Source: Microbacterium sp. B35-30
GTDB lineage: Bacteria > Actinomycetota > Actinomycetes > Actinomycetales > Microbacteriaceae
Length of the DNA stretch: 64,000 bases
Direction: 5' to 3'
Assembly (NCBI RefSeq): GCF_010634855.1
Contig: NZ_MWLQ01000003.1
Coordinates: 62,001-126,000, forward strand
The notes under the pieces were generated by a model, which saw nothing but the letters and a program-made list of their open reading frames with translations, was not told where the DNA came from and searched no databases. The position numbers and the translations under genes are program-made. Every line of letters begins with the position of its first letter. The stretch's first letter is position 1. Of this stretch, positions 1 through 8,466 are shown in pieces.

Positions 1-28
1 CGACGGTGATGATCGTCTCGCCGGCCAT
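1..28 (-). CDS. ssb: Single-stranded DNA-binding protein Ssb, N-terminal fragment
   Basis: Only the first nine codons are inside the window, starting from an ATG at 28 and reading MAGETIITV. This matches the usual beginning of actinobacterial Ssb, which coats single-stranded DNA in replication and repair. It lies six bases downstream of the rpsF stop on the same strand, the conserved rpsF-ssb-rpsR order. The identification rests on this short peptide plus synteny. Confidence 0.75.
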
Positions 29-33
29 CAGCC

Positions 34-402
34 TTACGCCTTCGCTGCCTTGGCAGACTTGCGGGCGGCACGCTCGTCGGCGCGCTGCTTCTCGGAGGCG
101 ATCATCGCGATGGCCTCTTCGGCACGCAGCACCTTGGTGCGCATGATCTGCTCGTTGAGGTTGAGCTGACGGTCGAGTTCCTGCGTGGTCGCGGCGGTCG
201 CCGTGAAGTTGACGACGGCGTAGATGCCCTCGTTCTTCTTCTGGATCTCGTACGCGAGACGGCGCTTGCCCCAGATGTCGATGTTCTCGATGGTGCCGCC
301 GTCGGTCGTGATGACCTTCAGGAACTTGTCGAGGTTGGCGCCGACCTGGCGCTCGTCGATCTCGGGGTTCAGGATGACCATGAGTTCGTACTGGTGCGTC
401 AC
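34..402 (-). CDS. rpsF: 30S ribosomal protein S6
   Basis: This is a 122-residue ribosomal protein S6, a small-subunit protein that pairs with S18 on the platform of the 30S particle. The N-terminus ([16 protein letters not shown]) and the central [19 protein letters not shown] block are the S6 signature; the C-terminus ends in a basic Ala/Lys tail ([10 protein letters not shown]). The start is GTG at 402, preceded by a strong Shine-Dalgarno sequence (AAGGAGGTGGG on the minus strand). It is followed after a few bases by ssb, so the two are almost certainly cotranscribed. Confidence 0.97.
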   Translation of the reverse strand: MTHQYELMVILNPEIDERQVGANLDKFLKVITTDGGTIENIDIWGKRRLAYEIQKKNEGIYAVVNFTATAATTQELDRQLNLNEQIMRTKVLRAEEAIAMIASEKQRADERAARKSAKAAKA

Positions 403-740
403 TAACCCACCTCCTTCGGACTAGAACGGCTGCCGGGCATTTCCCGACAGCAGGAGGGTGTGTGTGCACGTCATCCGGACGGCACGCAGGTGCGCACGCA
501 TACGGACAACCCTCCTATGGTACCGGATGCCGCGGTGTGGGCCGAACCACGGGCTCGCTGTCGCCGAGACCGGGCTCGCTGTCGCCGAGACAGGGGATTC
601 GCGCCGAGACCGGGGAGGTGCCGTCGAGACCGGGGATTCGCGCCGAGACCCGGGGGCGTCGCCCTGTGGCTCGCCGGAGATCCCCTGGTTCGGCGAAGCC
701 GGACGAGGCGACGCGGAGCCCGGGGCGAGGCGACGACGAG
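403..740. other. Intergenic region upstream of rpsF
   Basis: This 338-base gap separates the divergently placed rpsF start from the end of the acyl-CoA dehydrogenase gene. It must hold the rpsF-ssb promoter (next to 403-520), but no clear -10/-35 pair stands out. The middle holds the tandem repeat listed at 551-650. The open frames here are repeat-driven and look non-coding. Confidence 0.6.
551..650. repeat. Five tandem 19-21 bp degenerate repeats
   Basis: Five consecutive units each end in GCCGAGAC or GTCGAGAC followed by C/A and a run of G. Units 1 and 2 (551-571, 572-592) are 21 bp and nearly identical; units 3 and 5 (593-611, 632-650) are identical 19-mers; unit 4 (612-631) is a 20 bp variant. 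The array is entirely intergenic. Its function is unknown. Confidence 0.75.
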
Positions 741-1940
741 TCAGCGGAACGCGTCCAGGCCGGTGAGGTGCTGGCCGAGGATCAGGGTGTGCACCTCGTC
801 GGTGCCCTCGTACGTGCGCACGGACTCGAGGTTCGCCGCGTGGCGGATGGGGGAGTGCTCGAGAAGCACGCCGTCGCCCCCCAGGATCGTGCGGGCCTCG
901 CGTGCGATCGCGATCGCCTCTCGCACGTTGTTGAGCTTGCCGAGCGAGATCTGCGTCGGAGTGAGGGTTCCGGCATCCTTCGCGCGTCCGATGTGAAGCG
1001 CGAGCAGCGCACCCTTCTGCAGCTCGACCACCATGTCGACGAGCTTGCGCTGCGTCAGCTGGAACCCGGCGATCGGCCGCCCGAACTGCTCACGCCGGAG
1101 CGCATGGCGCAGCGCCGCCTCGTAGCTGTCGCGGGCTGCGCCGAGCGCGCCCCACACGATGCCGTAGCGCGCCTCGTTGAGCGCCGAGAACGGTCCGCGG
1201 AGGCCCCGTGCCTCGGGCAGGAGAGCGGATGCCGGCAGCCGCACGCCGTCGAAGTGCAGCTCGGTCTGCACCGAGGCCCGCATCGACCCCTTCGGCTCGA
1301 GCACGCCGACCTCGAACCCCGGCGTGCCCGTCGGGACGAGGAAGCCGCGGACGCCGTCGTCGGTCTGCGCCCACACGACGGCGAGCTGTGCGACCGAGGC
1401 GAGGCCGATCCAGCGCTTCGCGCCGTCGAGGATCCAGTCCGATCCGTCGCGGCGCGCGTGCGTCTTCATGCTCGACGGGTCCGACCCGGCGGTCGGCTCG
1501 GTGAGCGCGAAGCTGCCGATCGCCTCGCCCGCGGCCAGGCGCGGCAGCCACTCCAGCTTCTGCTCCTCGCTGCCCCAGCGGTGGATCGAGCCCATCGCGA
1601 GCGACCCCTGCACCGAGACGAACGTGCGGATGCCGGAATCACCGGCCTCGAGCTCGAGCGCGGCCAGGCCGTACTCGACGGCGCTGCGGCCGGGGCATCC
1701 GTAGCCGTCCAGGGTCATGCCGAGCACGCCGAGGCGTCCGAGGGCCGGCGCGAGCTCGACGGGGAAGTGGCCCCGGTCGAACCAGTCCGCGATATGCGGG
1801 CGGATCTCGGCGTCGACGAAGGCGCGCACGCGGTCGCGGACGCCGCGCTCGTCCGCGGTGAGAAGCGCGTCGATGCCGAGGACGTCGGTGGCGGCGCGCA
1901 GCGCGTCGAGGTCGTCGGGGTTCCTGCCGGCATCGGTCAT
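741..1940 (-). CDS. Acyl-CoA dehydrogenase, glutaryl-CoA dehydrogenase-like
   Basis: This 399-residue FAD-dependent acyl-CoA dehydrogenase most resembles glutaryl-CoA dehydrogenase, which oxidises and decarboxylates glutaryl-CoA to crotonyl-CoA in lysine/tryptophan degradation. Visible support: the DSGIRTFVSVQGSLAM block carrying the substrate-carboxylate Arg of GCDH, the flavin-binding LTEPTAGSDPSSMKT motif, REQFGRPIAGFQLTQ, and the catalytic-base segment RTYEGTDEVHTLILG with Glu near residue 378. The start ATG at 1940 has a strong Shine-Dalgarno (AGGAGGCGCC); the longer upstream open frame is not supported. No pathway partner genes lie beside it, so the exact substrate is inferred. Confidence 0.85.
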   Translation of the reverse strand: MTDAGRNPDDLDALRAATDVLGIDALLTADERGVRDRVRAFVDAEIRPHIADWFDRGHFPVELAPALGRLGVLGMTLDGYGCPGRSAVEYGLAALELEAGDSGIRTFVSVQGSLAMGSIHRWGSEEQKLEWLPRLAAGEAIGSFALTEPTAGSDPSSMKTHARRDGSDWILDGAKRWIGLASVAQLAVVWAQTDDGVRGFLVPTGTPGFEVGVLEPKGSMRASVQTELHFDGVRLPASALLPEARGLRGPFSALNEARYGIVWGALGAARDSYEAALRHALRREQFGRPIAGFQLTQRKLVDMVVELQKGALLALHIGRAKDAGTLTPTQISLGKLNNVREAIAIAREARTILGGDGVLLEHSPIRHAANLESVRTYEGTDEVHTLILGQHLTGLDAFR

Positions 1941-2379
1941 GGCGCCTCCTCGCGCAGTGCGGTGGCGCCCGCGATCTCGCACGGGCGCTTCCCCGATTCT
2001 GCCCGCTCGGCGGGCGGGCGGGCGCTGGGCGGAAGCGAGCCACAACTCCTTCTGCCTTCGGTGGGATGGGCTGATTCCGGCCGATTGCCACCGCAGCACA
2101 CCGCCGAGGCGGAGTTGATGCTCTGTATGAGGCGCTCCTGCGCTGGCCGGCTCGGAGCCGGCGGCCAGCGGCGCGAGCGTATGCTGTCGGGCGTGCATTC
2201 GACGTTCACGACGCCCGGCGGGCGTGAGGGGGTCCTCGGCGCTTCGTGCGCCGAGCGGAGGTAGCCGCGCGCGTCGCCCGGCCTGAGGCCGAGCATGACG
2301 CCCTCGACTCTCCGCAGGCCGCCGGTCTGCGGCATCCGCTCTTCGTCGTCCCGCGACGACCCTCGCTGAACAAGGAATC
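1941..2379. other. Divergent promoter region without a gene
   Basis: This 439-base gap lies between the divergent acyl-CoA dehydrogenase and FBP-domain genes and must contain both promoters. I see no conserved coding segment, tRNA or convincing operator. Several short GC-rich inverted stretches occur but none is a clear terminator. Confidence 0.5.
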
Positions 2380-2868
2380 ATGCACGCTCACACCCAGAAG
2401 GACATTCGCGCGTCCTTCATCAACGCCTCCCTGCGCGAACGCAACGCCCTCGTCGTCCCCGATCTGGCCCAGGTCGACTGGGCGAACCTCGACTACTTCG
2501 GCTGGCGCGACCCGAAGCAGCCGCTCGCCGGCTTCATCGTCGTGCCGGTCGACGACGAGCCGGTCGGCATCCTGCTGCGCCAGACCGAGCAGCGCACCCG
2601 CACCCGCCCGCAGTGCTCGTGGTGCGAGGACGTCACGCTCCCGAACGACGTGGTGCTGTTCGGCGCGAAGCGCGCCGGCAAGTCCGGCCGCAATGGCGAC
2701 ACCGTGGGCACCCTGCTGTGCGAGAACTTCGAGTGCTCCGTCAACGCCCGCCGGCCCATGCCGCCCGCGTACCTCGGGTTCGACGTGATGGCCGCACGCC
2801 GGCGCCGCATCGAGGCACTCCGCGCGCACGCCGAGGGCTTCGCCCGCGACATCCGCGACAGCCTCTGA
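2380..2868 (+). CDS. FBP domain-containing protein (EF-G-binding treble-clef zinc finger)
   Basis: This 162-residue protein matches the FBP family, whose C-terminal treble-clef zinc finger is known from fusidic-acid-resistance proteins that bind elongation factor G. The zinc ligands appear as CSWC followed about 40 residues later by CENFECS. The N-terminal half (MHAHTQKDIRASFINASLRERNAL) has the family helical start. The start ATG at 2380 follows an AAGGAATC ribosome-binding site. Actinobacterial members usually have no proven drug-resistance role, so binding to EF-G/ribosome is inferred from the fold. Confidence 0.8.
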   Translation: MHAHTQKDIRASFINASLRERNALVVPDLAQVDWANLDYFGWRDPKQPLAGFIVVPVDDEPVGILLRQTEQRTRTRPQCSWCEDVTLPNDVVLFGAKRAGKSGRNGDTVGTLLCENFECSVNARRPMPPAYLGFDVMAARRRRIEALRAHAEGFARDIRDSL

Positions 2869-2871
2869 CGG

Positions 2872-2910
2872 GGCCGGGCCGCACGTCACCCTGCGGTGGC
2901 GTGCGGCCCC
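2872..2910. terminator. Bidirectional hairpin between convergent genes
   Basis: A 10 bp perfect stem (GGGCCGCACG at 2876-2885 and CGTGCGGCCC at 2900-2909) lies just after the FBP-domain stop and overlaps the end of the convergent DUF779 gene. There is no long T-run. It probably serves both genes. Confidence 0.55.
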
Positions 2911-3293
2911 ATTCCGAAGTGGTCGAGTTCGGCATCCGTCAGCATGCGCGAGCGGATGATGAAGCGGCTGCCCGTCGGCGCCTCGACGCTGAAGCCCGCG
3001 CCCCGGCCGGGCACGACGTCGATGGTGAGGTGCGTGTACTTCCAGTATTCGAACTGGGCCTCTGAGATGAAGACCTCGATCGGCTCCGCCAGGCCGACGT
3101 CGAGCTCGCCGAGGCGCACGTCCGACGGGCCGGTCTGGAACATGCCGACCGGGAAGCACATCGGCGCGCTGCCGTCGCAGCACCCGCCCGACTGATGGAA
3201 CATCAGCGGGCCGTGCTCGGCGGTGAGCCGTCGCAGGAGGGATGCCGCGGCATCCGTCACCGCCACGCGTGAGTGGGTGCGGGTCTGGGCCAT
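2886..3293 (-). CDS. DUF779 family protein
   Basis: This 135-residue protein is of family DUF779, almost always found beside aldehyde dehydrogenase genes of the acetaldehyde type; its biochemical role is not established. The conserved core FHQSGGCCDGSAPMCFPVG (residues about 32-50), with three cysteines, and the later FEYWKYTHLTIDVVPGRGAGFSVE block are visible. The start ATG at 3293 is preceded by a purine-rich AGGCGAGGCGA. It lies 193 bases downstream of the aldehyde dehydrogenase on the same strand, with a conspicuous inverted repeat between them. Confidence 0.88.
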   Translation of the reverse strand: MAQTRTHSRVAVTDAAASLLRRLTAEHGPLMFHQSGGCCDGSAPMCFPVGMFQTGPSDVRLGELDVGLAEPIEVFISEAQFEYWKYTHLTIDVVPGRGAGFSVEAPTGSRFIIRSRMLTDAELDHFGMGPHATAG

Positions 3294-3321
3294 TGCGATC
3301 GCCTCGCCTCTCGATGTGCGT

Positions 3322-3369
3322 GTCCCGATTTCGGTCGCTCCGAAAGGCGCTGTCGACCGATTTCGGGAC
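3322..3369. promoter_or_regulatory. Imperfect 16 bp inverted repeat upstream of DUF779
   Basis: Arms at 3322-3337 and 3354-3369 are inverted repeats with two mismatches, separated by 16 bases. Each arm also contains the same near-palindrome CCGATTTCGG, so this may instead be two tandem operator half-sites. It lies between the aldehyde dehydrogenase stop (3487) and the DUF779 start (3293). It could be an intra-operon hairpin or a regulator-binding site. Confidence 0.5.
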
Positions 3370-3486
3370 ATCAGGAGCGAGAAGTGGGACATGGATGGCC
3401 CGGGCGGAGCGGCTGGCGACTCGCTCCACCCGGGCGGGGGACGCCGTCGCGCCCGACCCCCGGACGCGACGGCCTGGGAGGCCGGC

Positions 3487-5037
3487 TTAGAAGAAGCCCA
3501 TGGCTCCGTCGGCATACGACACCAGCAGGTTCTTCGTCTGCTGGTAGTGGTCGAGCATCTTGAGGTGATTCTCGCGGCCGATGCCGGACTGCTTGTACCC
3601 GCCGAACGCCGCGTGCGCGGGGTACTGGTGGTACGTGTTCGTCCAGACGCGACCGGCCTCGATGGCGCGCCCGGCGCGGTACGCGGTGTCGCCCGAGCGG
3701 CTCCAGACACCGGCGCCGAGGCCGTACAGCGTGTCGTTGGCGATCGAGACGGCGTCGTCGAAGTCGTCGAACGAGGTCACCGAGACGACCGGGCCGAAGA
3801 TCTCCTCCTGGAAGATGCGCATGTCGTTCGAGCCCTCGAACACCGTCGGCGCGACGTAGTACCCGCCCGATAGGTCTCCGCCGAGGTCGACGCGCTCACC
3901 GCCGGCGAGCAGCTTGGCGCCGCCCGCCTTGCCGATCTCGATGTACGACAGGATCTTCTCGAGCTGGTCGTTCGAGGCCTGTGCGCCGATCATGGTGGCG
4001 GGGTCGAGCGGGTTGCCCTGCACGATCTTGGCGACGCGGTCGAGCCCGTCGCCGAGGAAGCGGTCGTAGATCGAGCGCTGGATGAGCGCGCGCGACGGGC
4101 AGGTGCACACCTCACCCTGGTTGAGCGCGAAGAGCGTGAAGCCCTCGAGTGCCTTGTCGTAGTAGGCGTCGCCGGTGTCGCGAGCGACGTCCTCGAAGAA
4201 CACGTTCGCGCTCTTGCCCCCGAGCTCGAGGGTCACCGGGATGAGGTTCTGCGACGCGTACTGCATGATGAGGCGGCCCGTGGTCGTCTCGCCCGTGAAC
4301 GCCACCTTGCGGATGCGCTTGTGCTGCGCCAGCGGCGCGCCCGCCTCGATGCCGAAGCCGTTGACGATATTCACGACACCGGCCGGCAGCAGGTCGCCGA
4401 TGAGGTCGAAGAGGAACAGGATCGACGCCGGCGTCTGCTCGGCCGGCTTGAGCACGACGCAGTTACCCGCGGCGAGCGCAGGGGCGAGCTTCCACGTGGC
4501 CATCAGGATCGGGAAGTTCCACGGGATGATCTGCCCGACCACACCGAGCGGCTCGTGGAAGTGGTACGCCACGGTGTCTTCGTCGATCTGGCTGAGCGAG
4601 CCCTCCTGGCCGCGGAGCACGCCGGCGAAGTACCGGAAGTGGTCGACGGCGAGCGGGATGTCGGCCGCCAGGGTCTCGCGGACGGGCTTGCCGTTCTCCC
4701 ACGTCTCGGCGACGGCGATCTTCTCGAGGTTCTGCTCGATGCGATCGGCGATCTTGTTGAGGATGACCGAGCGCTCGGCCGGCGTGGTGCGCTTCCAGGA
4801 CGCGAACGCTTTCCACGCGACATCCACCGCACGGTCGATGTCCTCCGCCGTGCCGCGGCCCACCTCGGTGAAGGGCTTGCCGGTGACAGGGCTGATGTTC
4901 TCGAAGTACTGGCCCTTGATCGGCTCGACGAACTCGCCGCCGATGTAGTGACCGTAGCGGGGGCGGTAGTCGGCGATCGAGCCGCGCTGCCCGGGGGCGG
5001 CGTAGATGCTCGAGACACCCTCTTCGACGATGGTCAT
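3487..5037 (-). CDS. Aldehyde dehydrogenase, ExaC/acetaldehyde type
   Basis: This 516-residue NAD(P)-dependent aldehyde dehydrogenase is of the group oxidising acetaldehyde and related short aldehydes to acids. Visible features are the Rossmann segments ([21 protein letters not shown]), the general-base Glu in [14 protein letters not shown], and the catalytic nucleophile Cys311 in [13 protein letters not shown]. The length is normal for the family. The ATG at 5037 is chosen because the homologous N-terminus begins with MTIVEEG; the upstream frame is unsupported. It sits with DUF779 downstream and a GAF-type activator upstream, an arrangement that suggests aldehyde- or alcohol-induced expression. 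Confidence 0.92.
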   Translation of the reverse strand: MTIVEEGVSSIYAAPGQRGSIADYRPRYGHYIGGEFVEPIKGQYFENISPVTGKPFTEVGRGTAEDIDRAVDVAWKAFASWKRTTPAERSVILNKIADRIEQNLEKIAVAETWENGKPVRETLAADIPLAVDHFRYFAGVLRGQEGSLSQIDEDTVAYHFHEPLGVVGQIIPWNFPILMATWKLAPALAAGNCVVLKPAEQTPASILFLFDLIGDLLPAGVVNIVNGFGIEAGAPLAQHKRIRKVAFTGETTTGRLIMQYASQNLIPVTLELGGKSANVFFEDVARDTGDAYYDKALEGFTLFALNQGEVCTCPSRALIQRSIYDRFLGDGLDRVAKIVQGNPLDPATMIGAQASNDQLEKILSYIEIGKAGGAKLLAGGERVDLGGDLSGGYYVAPTVFEGSNDMRIFQEEIFGPVVSVTSFDDFDDAVSIANDTLYGLGAGVWSRSGDTAYRAGRAIEAGRVWTNTYHQYPAHAAFGGYKQSGIGRENHLKMLDHYQQTKNLLVSYADGAMGFF

Positions 5038-5145
5038 GCTGGTCTCCTTCGACGCGTTCCGCGACGGTCGTCGTCGCGATGGGTCGAAAGTAGACGGCGG
5101 GAGGTTGCACAACGTTGCGGCCGATCGTCTGCGCCGAGCGCAGGG

Positions 5146-5214
5146 CGTTTCGTCTCTGCGTTTCGACTCGCAAGCTCGCTCAACGACCGCGTTCCTCGCT
5201 CGCTCAACGACCGG
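5146..5214 (-). repeat. Dispersed intergenic repeat, copy 1 (double unit)
   Basis: Read on the minus strand this holds two copies of CGGTCGTTGAGCGAGC followed by an AAACGCAGAGACGAAACG tail. Related units occur at 38319-38357 and 42289-42321. It lies between the VOC gene and the aldehyde dehydrogenase start. A 24-base (GGGGGC)n-like tract follows at 5242-5265. Confidence 0.75.
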
Positions 5215-5265
5215 GTCAGGGCCGCTGGCGAGCGGGAGTGAGGCGGGGGCGGGGGCGGGGGCGGG

Positions 5266-5682
5266 CTACTCGGCCGATGGTGCGCGGCGAGCGCGGTCCC
5301 GCTCGACGATCTCGAGGTAATGCGGGTTCTCCATGATGCCGAGGATGTTGCCGAAGGGGTCGACCACGGCCGCGGTGTCGAAGCCGTGGCCCCGCTCGAT
5401 CACCGGCTGATATTCGGTCGCCCCGAGCTCGAGCAGGCGGGCCAGGCCGGCGTGCACGTCGTCGACCGCCCATTGCATGACCGCGCCGGCCGGCCCGTCG
5501 GGCATCGGCGGACGGTACTGCGCATCGATGATGCCGAGCTCGTGCTCGTAGTCCCCGACGCGGAACTCGATGTAGGCGGGAGTGACGAAGTAGGGCTCGA
5601 TGCCGAGCACCTCGGCGTACCAGCGCGAGGCGGCGTCGAGGTCAGCGGCGTAGTAGCTGATAGTGGCGAATCCGCGGAGCAT
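5266..5682 (-). CDS. VOC family (glyoxalase/bleomycin resistance-like) protein
   Basis: This 138-residue single-domain vicinal-oxygen-chelate protein has two beta-alpha-beta-beta-beta modules. The first module starts LRGFATISYYAADLDAASRWYAEVLGIEPYF and the second includes MQWAVDDVHAGLARLLELGA and VVDPFGNILGIMENPHY. Members range from metal-dependent lyases and dioxygenases to antibiotic-binding proteins, so the substrate cannot be assigned. The ATG at 5682 has a good AGAGGAA ribosome-binding site. It lies between the GAF regulator and the aldehyde dehydrogenase, all on the minus strand, and may belong to the same aldehyde-response unit. Confidence 0.85.
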   Translation of the reverse strand: MLRGFATISYYAADLDAASRWYAEVLGIEPYFVTPAYIEFRVGDYEHELGIIDAQYRPPMPDGPAGAVMQWAVDDVHAGLARLLELGATEYQPVIERGHGFDTAAVVDPFGNILGIMENPHYLEIVERDRARRAPSAE

Positions 5683-5744
5683 GTGCGGTTCCTCTCTGTC
5701 GTGAATCCAGCTTGCCGCCCAATGCGGTCACAAACAGTCCGCGA

Positions 5745-7121
5745 TCAGGGAGCGGCTTCGAGCTTCTCGATCCGCGCCACCAGCCCCGCGCGGCGCGGCG
5801 AGCGCGCGGGCAGCATAGAGAGGCAGAGCCGCAGCAGCTCGACGTCGTCGGCGCCGGCATCCGTCTCGGCGAACGCGAGAAGGACATCGACGGATGCCTC
5901 GGCCATGAGCGCCTCGCGGAGCGCCACGCGGACGGTGTCGCGGAACTCCTCGACCCCCGGCGCGACGGAGTCCGGCAGCACATCGCCCCGGTAGGCGGCG
6001 AGGGCGACGCGATGCGCGCCGCGGTCGAGGAGCGACAGCACCTGGTGGGCATCGGTCTCGATCTCGACGCCGAGTCGGTAGGGCCGCGACTCGGGTACGA
6101 GCGCGGGAGCGGATGCCGCGAGCGCCCGGCGCAGTCGCACCATCTCGGCGCGGAGTGTGACGGACGTCGCACCGGCCGCCGCGCGGACGGCGTCGGCGGG
6201 CTCCCCATACACGAGATCACCCAGTCGCTCGGCCGACAGACCCTGGCGATGCACGGCGAGCATGAGCAGCAGCTCGGCGTGGCGCGGACCGAGCTCGGAC
6301 ACCGTCTCGACGCCCTCACCGGCCACTTCCAGCAGCGCTCGGTCGCGACCGAGCACCCGGAGCGTCGCTCGGGTGCGCTCCGGGCGGCGCGTCGAAGGGC
6401 GACGACGGGTCGCCGCGCGTCCCACGCCGTTCCCGTCGGCGGCGCGGGCGCGAAGCCGCGCCACCAGGAGCTCTCCCTCGATCGCCCGGGCGGTGGCATC
6501 CACCAGCAGCTGCGCCTGCGGGGTCACCGCCTCGAGGCCGCCCGTCACATCGATGACGCCGAGGATGCGACGGGTCTCGGGATCGTGCACCGGCGCCGCG
6601 CTGCACGACCACGGCTGAACGAGCCGGTTGAAGTGCTCGGCGCCGGTGATCTGCACCGACCGATCGAGCGCGATGGCCGTGCCCGGGGCGGCGGTGCCCA
6701 CGGCGTCTTCGGACCAGTTCGCGCCTTCGACGAACCCCATGTCGCCCGTGAGCCGCCGCACGTTGCGGTCCCCCTCGACCCAGAGCAGCCGGCCGGCCGC
6801 ATCGCCGACCGCGACGACGACGCCGGAGTCGGAGGCCTCGCCCGGCAGCAGCAGGCCGCGCACCATGTCGATCACGCCCGCGAGCGGGTGCGCGCGGCGA
6901 TACGCCTCGAGCTCCTCAGCGGTGAGGTCGAGGGGTGGCAGCGCCTCGGCGCCGACGAGGCTGTCGAGCGAACGCCGCCAGGACTCGCGGACGAGGCTCC
7001 GGACGTCGCTCAGGCGGTGGTCGGCGGCGTTGCCCGCCACCAGCTCTTCGTGCGCGCGCTCGATGAGCAGGCGGGATGTCTCGGGCGACACCTCGCGGCG
7101 CTGCGACCAGGGTGATGACAC
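5745..7121 (-). CDS. GAF-domain transcriptional regulator with SARP-like C-terminus
   Basis: This 458-residue regulator has an N-terminal helical segment and GAF domain (about residues 60-215; VVVAVGDAAGRLLWVEGD, FVEGANWSEDAVGTAAPGTAI, HNRL-type block and ILGVIDVTGG) of the kind seen in AcoR/acetoin-glycerol regulators. It lacks an AAA+ sigma54 domain, as is usual in Actinobacteria. The C-terminal half resembles a winged-helix plus BTAD-like module (LGPRHAELLLMLAVHRQGLSAERLGDLVYG ... TLRAEMVRLRRAL ... LLDRGAHRVALAAYRGDVLPD). The start is GTG at 7121. Position upstream of VOC, aldehyde dehydrogenase and DUF779 genes suggests it activates them in response to a small ligand; this is inference. 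Confidence 0.8.
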   Translation of the reverse strand: MSSPWSQRREVSPETSRLLIERAHEELVAGNAADHRLSDVRSLVRESWRRSLDSLVGAEALPPLDLTAEELEAYRRAHPLAGVIDMVRGLLLPGEASDSGVVVAVGDAAGRLLWVEGDRNVRRLTGDMGFVEGANWSEDAVGTAAPGTAIALDRSVQITGAEHFNRLVQPWSCSAAPVHDPETRRILGVIDVTGGLEAVTPQAQLLVDATARAIEGELLVARLRARAADGNGVGRAATRRRPSTRRPERTRATLRVLGRDRALLEVAGEGVETVSELGPRHAELLLMLAVHRQGLSAERLGDLVYGEPADAVRAAAGATSVTLRAEMVRLRRALAASAPALVPESRPYRLGVEIETDAHQVLSLLDRGAHRVALAAYRGDVLPDSVAPGVEEFRDTVRVALREALMAEASVDVLLAFAETDAGADDVELLRLCLSMLPARSPRRAGLVARIEKLEAAP

Positions 7122-7212
7122 GGCGGCTCCGATCGACGTCGGTGGAGCGTGCGTCCAGTGTAGGACGGCCGCGCGTCGCCCTTGACGGCGTCGTCGATCG
7201 AGCCCGGCTCTC

Positions 7213-7587
7213 TCAGCCTGCCGTGGTGACCTCGGTGCGCAGCGGCATCAGGGCGCCCGCGACCTGGCCGATGGTGGCCTCATCGACACCCGCGTCGGCG
7301 AGTGCCGTCGCTGCGTGACCGATGACGCGATCGAAGTCGGCGTCGGTGATGCCGCGACCGGCGTGGGCCGCCTTCATGTCGAGGCCCTTGTAGCCGTCGG
7401 GGCCGCCTGCCGCGGCAGCGAGGAAGAGCGCCATGTGGCGCTTCTGGTCGACCATCCGCGTGTCGGCGAAGTACGGGGCCAGGCTCTCGTCGCCCAGGAT
7501 CAGCCGGTACATGTTGTCGACGACGGCGGCGATGCCGTCGCCTTCGCCCAGCCGCTGGTACAGGGTTGCTTCGGTGGTGTCGGTCAT
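7213..7587 (-). CDS. Group 1 truncated haemoglobin
   Basis: This 124-residue 2-over-2 globin binds haem and O2/NO. It has the family N-terminus TLYQRLGEGDGIAAVVDNMYRLILGDESLAPYF, the proximal-His segment KRHMALFLAAAAGGPDGYKG and the later AHAGRGITDADFDRVIGHAATALADAGV. The ATG at 7587 gives the normal length; the frame continues upstream without support. The window holds a second haem globin (flavohaemoprotein) less than 1 kb away on the same strand, suggesting a nitric-oxide or oxygen-handling cluster. Confidence 0.92.
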   Translation of the reverse strand: MTDTTEATLYQRLGEGDGIAAVVDNMYRLILGDESLAPYFADTRMVDQKRHMALFLAAAAGGPDGYKGLDMKAAHAGRGITDADFDRVIGHAATALADAGVDEATIGQVAGALMPLRTEVTTAG

Positions 7588-7639
7588 GCGGGTGCTCCGA
7601 TCGTGAGGGTGGCGGGGTGGCTGGTGTCGGCGGGGAGGG

Positions 7640-8452
7640 TCAGCGCCCGGCGCTGCCCCGTCGCCACGGGCGGTCGTTCGAGGGCTGGTCGTCGGTCGCG
7701 GGCTGCTCCTGCGAGGCCGGCGCCGCGGACGCCGGCGCCGCGGACGCCGGCGCGGCGGGTGCCGGCGGCGCGGGGGTCGGCGGGGCGGGCGGCTGCGCCG
7801 GAGTCTGCACTGGCGTCTGCGCCGGGGTCGCGCCAAGCCGGCCGAGTTCGCGTTCGATCGACTCGAGGAGCGAGTGCACCTGGGCGGTGGCCATGCGGGC
7901 GAACTGGCGGGCGCGCACGACATCGTCCGGCGATGCCGGCCCCGCGGCCGCGAGATCGTCGGTCGCGAACGCGAACGAGGGGGACCTGTCGGCCCAGGGC
8001 TCTGCCGGCCGGACGCCGACGGCGGGTGCCGCGGCCGGTCCGGGCTCGGCGGCGGTGGCGGCGGCGGCCTCGGCGACCGCTCCGGGGTGGGCCGCTGCCT
8101 GCTTCTCGATCGAGTGGGCGACGTGCTGCGCCCGCTCGATGATCTCGCGGTACTGCTTGCGAGCGGTCTCGATGAGGTCCTTGGCGTACGACTCGGCCTC
8201 CGCGACGGCGTCGTCGGCGATGCGCTGGGCACTGCTGAGCAGCAGCACCGCGCGGCTCGAGATCTCGCCCTCCTCGGTGGTCACGCCGCTGGCGGTCAGC
8301 GCCTCGTTGTCGCGCCACGCGACTTCGAGGGCGTCGGCCGCGCCTGCCAGCAGCGCCTGGACCTCGGCGCGGGCGTAGCCGTGGCGCTCCTCCGCGAAGG
8401 ACACTCCGCGGAGCAGCTCCGGTGTGATGGATACGGATTCGGTCGCGGTCAT
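7640..8452 (-). CDS. DivIVA-like coiled-coil protein of unknown role
   Basis: This 270-residue protein has an N-terminal segment recalling DivIVA/DivIVA-like domains (SFAEERHGYARAEVQALLAGAADALE), then a long helix rich in Ala/Glu (about residues 50-115; AVAEAESYAKDLIETARKQYREIIERAQHVAHSIEKQ). It ends in a Pro/Ala-rich, probably disordered tail (QPPAPPTPAPPAPAAPASAAP). There are no membrane segments. It lies between the two globin genes and is separated by only 14 bases from the flavohaemoprotein stop, so it is probably cotranscribed. A scaffold or cell-pole role would fit the fold, but the function is not known. Confidence 0.75.
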   Translation of the reverse strand: MTATESVSITPELLRGVSFAEERHGYARAEVQALLAGAADALEVAWRDNEALTASGVTTEEGEISSRAVLLLSSAQRIADDAVAEAESYAKDLIETARKQYREIIERAQHVAHSIEKQAAAHPGAVAEAAAATAAEPGPAAAPAVGVRPAEPWADRSPSFAFATDDLAAAGPASPDDVVRARQFARMATAQVHSLLESIERELGRLGATPAQTPVQTPAQPPAPPTPAPPAPAAPASAAPASAAPASQEQPATDDQPSNDRPWRRGSAGR

Positions 8453-8466
8453 TTCGCTTCTGCCCT

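Noticed and set aside
462..2264. A 600-residue plus-strand open frame over the acyl-CoA dehydrogenase
   Set aside because: It is antisense to a clear enzyme and rich in Arg/Ala/Gly with no domain. High GC keeps many antisense frames open throughout the window (also opposite gyrA, gyrB, pknB and parA).
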